From Phenylobacterium deserti (GTDB lineage: Bacteria > Pseudomonadota > Alphaproteobacteria > Caulobacterales > Caulobacteraceae), in assembly GCA_945883235.1 (NCBI GenBank), contig CAMCXF010000007.1, positions 62,001-126,000 of the forward strand: a stretch of DNA of 64,000 nucleotides. Reading direction: 5' to 3'. The position numbers and the translations under genes are program-made. The notes beneath the pieces were generated by a model. That model had not been told where the DNA came from and made no database searches. It saw only the letters and a list, made by a program, of their open reading frames with translations. Shown in pieces: positions 60,454 through 64,000 of the stretch (position 1 is the stretch's first letter; the number at the start of each line of letters is the position of its first letter).

Positions 60454-60456
60454 CTC

Positions 60457-61842
60457 ATGACCCCCTCAAACCCGAACCTCGAAACCACCATCGACGACTT
60501 CGCCCCCCTGGCGGCTGAACAGCGTCGGCAGCAGCTGTCCCGGCCTTCGCTGTCCTACTGGCAGGACGCCTGGATCCGGCTTCGGGCCAACCGCCGCGCC
60601 ATCCTGTCGCTCTACATTGTTATCGCCCTGTTGCTGTTCACACTGCTGGGCCCTTTGCTGTGGCGAGTTGATCCGTCGGCGCAGGATCTGGATCAGGTAA
60701 GCCGCCCGCCTGGCGCAGAGCGGATGATCACCCTTGCGGCACCCTACCGCTCCTGGAACGGCGAGGCGGTTCTCCCAACCGCGACGGGCCTGCGTCTTGC
60801 CTACCCGGCCAGTACCCAGTCGGTGCGGCTGATCTGGGACCCCGCGCCCGGTGCCGCCGCCTATCGCGTCTATCGCAACATCGTGCCGACCCTGCCCGGC
60901 GAGTCCCTCGGACTGCCGATTGCCCAGACCCTGACGGGTACGGAGACCCGCTACGAAGATCGGCTGGACCTTCGGGCGGAGACCTATTTCTACACGGTCG
61001 TGGCGCTTGACGAGACCGGTGCCGAATTGACTGCGCGGCAAGCGCTCTCTGTCGATCCGGTCGCCGTCATCACGGTCGCAGAGGCCCGGTCCCGAGGTCT
61101 GCAGTCGGCGTCTGGCCCGCTCAAGATCGGCGACAAGGTCCGCTTCAAGCTGCACCCGCTGGGCACCGACTATCTGGGCCGCGACATGCTGGCGCGGCTG
61201 ATGCACGGTGCCAGGGTTTCCCTCTTCATCGGCATCGTCGCGCCATTGCTGTTTGTGGGTTTCGGCGTCGCCTATGGCAGCATGGCCGGTTTCCTGGGTG
61301 GCCGTGTCGACCAGATCATGATGCGGTTCGCCGACTTCGTGATCGCCCTGCCGTTCCTGCTGTTCATGATCCTGTTCAAGATCGCCTTCGGCATCGGGCC
61401 GGGCCAGAGCGGCATCCTGCCGATGATCGTGGCCCTGGTGATGCTGTCCTGGCCCGGAACAGCCCGACTGGTCCGCGGACAAATCCTGCAGGTCCGCGAG
61501 GAAGGCTACGTCAACGCAGCGCGCCTGCTGGGGGCCCGCACCAACTATCTCGTGATGCGCCACATGATCCCCAACACCATGGGCGTAATCCTGGTCACTC
61601 TCACCTTCGCGGTGCCCAGCGCGATCTTTACCGAGGCATTCCTGTCGTTCATCGGCATGGGCGTGGCACCACCCACGCCGTCCTGGGGTGGGATGAGCAA
61701 TGAGGGCATCAAGTCGATGCTGATCCATCCGCACGAGCTGCTGTTCCCGGCGGTGCTGATCAGCATCACGGTGCTGGCGTTCAATCTGCTGGGGGACGGT
61801 CTCCGCGACGCCCTCGACGCCAAGATGAGGTCGCGCGAATGA
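60457..61842 (+). CDS. oppC: Oligopeptide ABC transporter permease (OppC type) with extra periplasmic domain
   Basis: A 461-residue OppC-type permease, about 150 residues longer than usual. Helix 1 is at ~47-68 (AILSLYIVIALLLFTLLGPL), then residues ~75-230 form an insertion before the conserved HPLGTDYLGRDMLARLMHGA. The insert contains a fibronectin type III-like stretch (TQSVRLIWDPAPGAAAYRVY then YFYTVVALDETGAELTARQA, ~118-200). The EAA loop EEGYVNAARLLGARTNYLVM is normal. So the transporter carries an extra periplasmic binding-like domain of unknown role. Starts 3 bases after oppB stop; overlaps oppD by 4 bp. Confidence 0.92.
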   Translation: MTPSNPNLETTIDDFAPLAAEQRRQQLSRPSLSYWQDAWIRLRANRRAILSLYIVIALLLFTLLGPLLWRVDPSAQDLDQVSRPPGAERMITLAAPYRSWNGEAVLPTATGLRLAYPASTQSVRLIWDPAPGAAAYRVYRNIVPTLPGESLGLPIAQTLTGTETRYEDRLDLRAETYFYTVVALDETGAELTARQALSVDPVAVITVAEARSRGLQSASGPLKIGDKVRFKLHPLGTDYLGRDMLARLMHGARVSLFIGIVAPLLFVGFGVAYGSMAGFLGGRVDQIMMRFADFVIALPFLLFMILFKIAFGIGPGQSGILPMIVALVMLSWPGTARLVRGQILQVREEGYVNAARLLGARTNYLVMRHMIPNTMGVILVTLTFAVPSAIFTEAFLSFIGMGVAPPTPSWGGMSNEGIKSMLIHPHELLFPAVLISITVLAFNLLGDGLRDALDAKMRSRE

Positions 61843-62900
61843 CCACCGTTCAGCCTCAGGATATTGCGGCGGGTCCGCCCCTGCTGGAAGTCGATGACCT
61901 GCGCGTCGAGTTCGACACCTATGGCGGTTCAGTCAAGGCCGTGCGGGGCGTCAGCTTCTCGGTGGCGGCCGGCAAGACCCTGGCCATCGTGGGCGAGTCC
62001 GGATGCGGCAAGTCGGTGACCGTTCAGACCCTGATGGGCTTGACGCCGATGCCGCCGGGCCGGATCACCTCCGGCCGGGCGCGGCTGCGCGGCGTCGACA
62101 TCCTGGGTCGCACGGAAATAGGCGGCAGGGAAATCCGTGGCCGCGAGATCGGAATGATCTTCCAGGATCCGATGACGTCGCTCAACCCGACCATGACCAT
62201 CGGCCGCCAGATCGCAGAGACCCTTGAGGTGCACCGTGGCTGGAGCCGCAAGCGCGCGCTGGACCGAGCCGTCGAATTGCTGGACATGGCCCGCATCCCC
62301 GAGGCCGCCCAGCGCGCCAATCAGTACCCGTTCGAGTTCTCCGGCGGCATGCTGCAGCGAGCGATGATTGCGGTGGCCATCGCCTGCGAACCGGCGATCC
62401 TGATCGCCGATGAGCCGACCACGGCCCTTGATGTGACCATCCAGGCCCAGGTGCTCGATCTGTTGTCCGACCTGCAGCGCGACATCGGCACGGCCATCAT
62501 TCTGATCACCCACGACCTGGGCGTGGTGGCGCGCATGGCCGATGACGTGGTGGTGATGTACGCCGGGCAGGTGGCCGAACAGGGCAGCGTCGAGGACGTG
62601 TTCTACCGCTCTGCACACCCCTACATGCTGGGTCTGCGCGCTGCCATGCCCAGCAACAGTTCGGACCGCCGCCATCGCCTCCTGCCCATTGAAGGCAGCC
62701 CTCCCGACCTGTTTTCACCGCCTACAGGCTGCGCCTACGCCGCGCGCTGTCCTCACGCCATGCGGATTTGCAGCACAACCGATCCCGGTGCCTTTTCGCT
62801 GGGCGGCGGGCACACGGCCCGATGCTGGCTTCACGGCGACAAGGCCCCGCGCGTGCCACAGCTTGCCTATGCTGGCGCCGCTCCAGGATTGAAAGCATGA
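61839..62900 (+). CDS. oppD: Oligopeptide ABC transporter ATPase (OppD type)
   Basis: A 353-residue ABC ATPase. Walker A is VGESGCGKSVTVQTLMGL, the signature FSGGMLQRAMIAVAIACEPA and Walker B LIADEPTTALDVTIQAQVLD. The C-terminal OppD/F domain has the typical Cys cluster: GCAYAARCPHAMRIC then C in TARCWLHG, which in relatives may bind an iron-sulfur cluster. Overlaps oppC and oppF by 4 bp. Confidence 0.94.
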   Translation: MTTVQPQDIAAGPPLLEVDDLRVEFDTYGGSVKAVRGVSFSVAAGKTLAIVGESGCGKSVTVQTLMGLTPMPPGRITSGRARLRGVDILGRTEIGGREIRGREIGMIFQDPMTSLNPTMTIGRQIAETLEVHRGWSRKRALDRAVELLDMARIPEAAQRANQYPFEFSGGMLQRAMIAVAIACEPAILIADEPTTALDVTIQAQVLDLLSDLQRDIGTAIILITHDLGVVARMADDVVVMYAGQVAEQGSVEDVFYRSAHPYMLGLRAAMPSNSSDRRHRLLPIEGSPPDLFSPPTGCAYAARCPHAMRICSTTDPGAFSLGGGHTARCWLHGDKAPRVPQLAYAGAAPGLKA

Positions 62901-63871
62901 CCGCTGCTCCGCCGCTCGTTGTGGCTGACAAGCTGACCAAGTACTTCCAGCTATCGGGAGGGCGTCAGATCCATGCCGTCGATCAGGTCACCCTCACCGT
63001 CCACGAGAAGGAAGTCGTCGGTCTGGTGGGCGAGTCCGGCTCGGGCAAGTCGACGCTTGGCAAGACCCTGATCGGCCTGCATCCCAGGACGTCGGGCACC
63101 GCAAGCTATCGAGGCGAAGCTCTGCCGCAACGCTATCAGCCTGAAGACTTCCGCCGCTGGGCGAAGAAGACCCAGATGATCTTCCAGGATCCGTACTCAT
63201 CGCTCAATCCGCGCATGACGGTGGGCGAGATCGTGGGGGAGGGGCTGAAACTCCACAGCACCTGTTCCGCCACGGAGATCCGGGACCGCGCCGGGGACTG
63301 GCTGAAGCGCGTCGGGCTCGAGCCCGACCACATGTCCCGTTACCCCCATGAGTTCTCCGGCGGACAACGCCAGCGAATCGGTATCGCCCGGGCACTGATC
63401 CTGGAGCCCGAATTTGTGGTCTGCGACGAACCGATCTCGGCACTGGACGTCTCGGTTCAGGCCCAGGTCGTCAACCTGCTCGACGAGCTGAAGACGTCCA
63501 TGGGGCTGACGCTGCTGTTCATCGCCCATGACCTGTCGATGGTGCGCTATGTCAGTGACCGGATGGCGGTGATGTACCTGGGCGTGATTGTCGAGATCGG
63601 CCCGGCATCGGACGTGTTCTTCAGCCCGAAGCACCCCTACACCGAGATCCTGGTCGCTTCGAACCCGGAGCCGGACCCCTTGCGCGAACGCCATCGCAGG
63701 TCGGAGACCATTGCCGGAGAGATCCCGTCCCCCGTTGATGTGCCGGCCGGCTGCCGGTTCTCAGGGCGCTGCCCCCGCGTGATGGACGTCTGCCGAAGCG
63801 TCACCCCGCAGCTGCTGCCGCTGGCCGATGCAACGGATCGACAGGTCGCCTGCCATCTGTTTGCGACCTGA
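62897..63871 (+). CDS. oppF: Oligopeptide ABC transporter ATPase (OppF type)
   Basis: A 324-residue ABC ATPase, second nucleotide-binding subunit of the importer. Walker A is VGESGSGKSTLGKTLIGL, the signature FSGGQRQRIGIARALILEPE, Walker B VVCDEPISALDVSVQAQVVN. The C-terminal cluster reads GCRFSGRCPRVMDVC with a further Cys near the end. ATG 62897 overlaps the oppD stop (ATGA). Completes a full A-B-C-D-F peptide-type importer. Confidence 0.94.
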   Translation: MTAAPPLVVADKLTKYFQLSGGRQIHAVDQVTLTVHEKEVVGLVGESGSGKSTLGKTLIGLHPRTSGTASYRGEALPQRYQPEDFRRWAKKTQMIFQDPYSSLNPRMTVGEIVGEGLKLHSTCSATEIRDRAGDWLKRVGLEPDHMSRYPHEFSGGQRQRIGIARALILEPEFVVCDEPISALDVSVQAQVVNLLDELKTSMGLTLLFIAHDLSMVRYVSDRMAVMYLGVIVEIGPASDVFFSPKHPYTEILVASNPEPDPLRERHRRSETIAGEIPSPVDVPAGCRFSGRCPRVMDVCRSVTPQLLPLADATDRQVACHLFAT

Positions 63872-63981
63872 GGCATGACGAGGCGGTTGGGACGTCAGCC
63901 ACCGCCGCCTTGCCCCAAACTGCCCGGACGGGCACGGTGAAGCCAACGTACACGAATGACAAATCCGGGAGACCTCGCCAC

Positions 63982-64000
63982 ATGACCAACCTGAAACGCT
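63982..64000 (+). CDS. Start of next gene, truncated by window end
   Basis: An ATG with GGGAG about 12 bases upstream begins MTNLKR and runs off the window. It lies 110 bases after oppF and could be the next member of the operon or a new unit. Nothing can be said about its product. Confidence 0.35.

Noticed and set aside
1-64000. CRISPR array, insertion sequence, prophage or rRNA operon
   Set aside because: No regularly spaced repeats, transposase or integrase motifs, phage structural genes, or rRNA-like sequence were seen.

Overview
This window looks like a chromosomal segment of a GC-rich alphaproteobacterium, most likely from the Caulobacterales (Caulobacter/Phenylobacterium/Brevundimonas-like). 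I infer this from high GC codon use, the argH-lptM-lysA and ftsE-ftsX-YdcF-plsC gene orders, a PEPxxWA-CTERM protein, a SUV3-type helicase, a Coq7 hydroxylase and an alphaproteobacterial-type SOS box. The genus is inference. I see no rRNA, CRISPR array, transposase, integrase or phage genes. Nearly all the sequence is coding, with many 4-bp stop/start overlaps.

Layout. 1-4.4 kb: the end of argS, an exported hydrolase, tRNA-Leu(CAA), and feoAB behind a Fur-like box. 4.4-8.4 kb: a minus-strand tyrosine/homogentisate catabolic operon (hppD-hmgA-orf87-fah-marR). 8.5-11.4 kb: YqaA, DsbB-like protein, Coq7, an SOS-box-preceded CxC/CxC small protein, and a PEPxxWA-CTERM protein behind a sigma-54-type promoter. 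11.8-17.5 kb: a formylglycine-type sulfatase, a dehalogenase-like hydrolase and a membrane protein. They face a TetR-controlled haloalkane dehalogenase/DUF1330 unit with a 29-bp operator, followed by an HNH endonuclease. 17.7-18.9 kb: two unannotated 33/34-residue membrane miniproteins, each with a related palindrome upstream, beside a TetR regulator. 18.9-33.7 kb: GluQ-RS, an EamA exporter, SelO, IlvE, a two-component system, ProC, SUV3 helicase with an S4 protein, a FabL-like SDR, a formylglycine-generating enzyme, a GST-like protein and glutaminase.

33.8-42.5 kb: an ATP-grasp/alpha-E plus transglutaminase pair, an XRE regulator, two large intergenic palindromes, TlpA back-to-back with ArgH, LptM, LysA, and a single-domain response regulator interrupted by an early stop. 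42.5-50 kb: a GNAT protein, a phosphoribosyltransferase, a DUF3426 zinc-ribbon membrane protein, ftsEX-YdcF-plsC, ChaC, DUF2125, a methyltransferase and small conserved proteins. 50.1-57.7 kb: tRNA-Met, a glycosyltransferase with an asparagine synthase that carries an in-frame palindromic insertion, an RTX protein and uvrB. 57.8-64 kb: a complete five-gene oligopeptide-type ABC importer whose second permease has a large extra periplasmic domain.

The best candidates for something undescribed are (i) the TetR/two-miniprotein locus at 17.7-18.9 kb, (ii) the protein-coding palindromic element inside asnB, and (iii) the TetR/dehalogenase operator unit. No searches were run. All family assignments rest on motif recognition by eye.
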